6,381 nt of DNA from Promethearchaeota archaeon (GTDB lineage Archaea > Asgardarchaeota > Lokiarchaeia > Sigynarchaeales > SOKP01), in the NCBI GenBank assembly GCA_016839845.1, contig JAEOTL010000308.1:1-6381 (forward strand). The letters are read 5' to 3'. The notes under the pieces are model-generated. The model saw only the letters and a list, made by a program, of their open reading frames with translations. It did not search any database and was not told the origin of the DNA. Positions 6,361-6,381 of this stretch are shown here, in pieces. Each line of letters opens with the position of its first letter. Positions within the stretch are counted from its first letter, which is position 1. The position numbers and the translations under genes are program-made.

Positions 6361-6381
6361 TTTATAATATTATATCTGATG

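Overview
The window reads as a strongly AT-rich archaeal chromosome segment. The decisive marker is an intact transcription factor B (TFB) gene at 3300-4229: zinc ribbon, B-reader, two cyclin repeats and a terminal helix-turn-helix. T-tract termination and a TATA element about 30 nt before one start codon fit an archaeon. The gene mix (anaerobic 2-hydroxyacid metabolism, a URO-D/corrinoid-methyltransferase-type protein, low G+C) would suit an Asgard archaeon of the Lokiarchaeia type, but that lineage is inferred from gene content and protein style and was not tested by phylogeny.

Region 1-2957 (plus strand) is a probable two-gene operon. The first gene enters from beyond the left edge. It encodes a GlcD/D-lactate-dehydrogenase-type FAD oxidoreductase fused to a C-terminal two-cluster 4Fe-4S domain. 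Five bases after its stop begins a LarA-type nickel-pincer 2-hydroxyacid racemase with every recognised active-site residue present. Together they suggest interconversion of L- and D-2-hydroxyacids (lactate or a relative) followed by oxidation to the 2-oxoacid, with electrons leaving through the Fe-S tail. The cofactor-making genes larB, larC and larE are not in the window.

Region 2958-3299 is a 342-base gap without a gene. It holds candidate TATA elements, a short C-loop hairpin, an AT palindrome and a cluster of TGATCA and CTATTGAT repeats just upstream of TFB. The TFB has an irregular cysteine pattern in its zinc ribbon, so it may be one of several TFB paralogs. A long T-tract follows it (4261-4290).

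Region 4351-5097 encodes a protein of uncertain function. It is mostly helical, with a C-terminal segment resembling the N-terminal fold of QueG-like / reductive-activase-like Fe-S proteins but without cysteine clusters. It has its own good TATA box and probably a very short leader.

Region 5115-6293 (minus strand) converges on that gene with only 17 bases between stops. It encodes a uroporphyrinogen-decarboxylase-superfamily protein, more like the methyltransferases of corrinoid systems than the haem enzyme HemE. It has a clear Shine-Dalgarno sequence, unlike the plus-strand genes.

No tRNA, rRNA, CRISPR array or insertion sequence was recognised. Nothing amounts to a clearly new system. The most unusual items are the Fe-S-tailed dehydrogenase paired with LarA, the unidentified 248-residue protein, the irregular TFB zinc ribbon, and the repeats before TFB.
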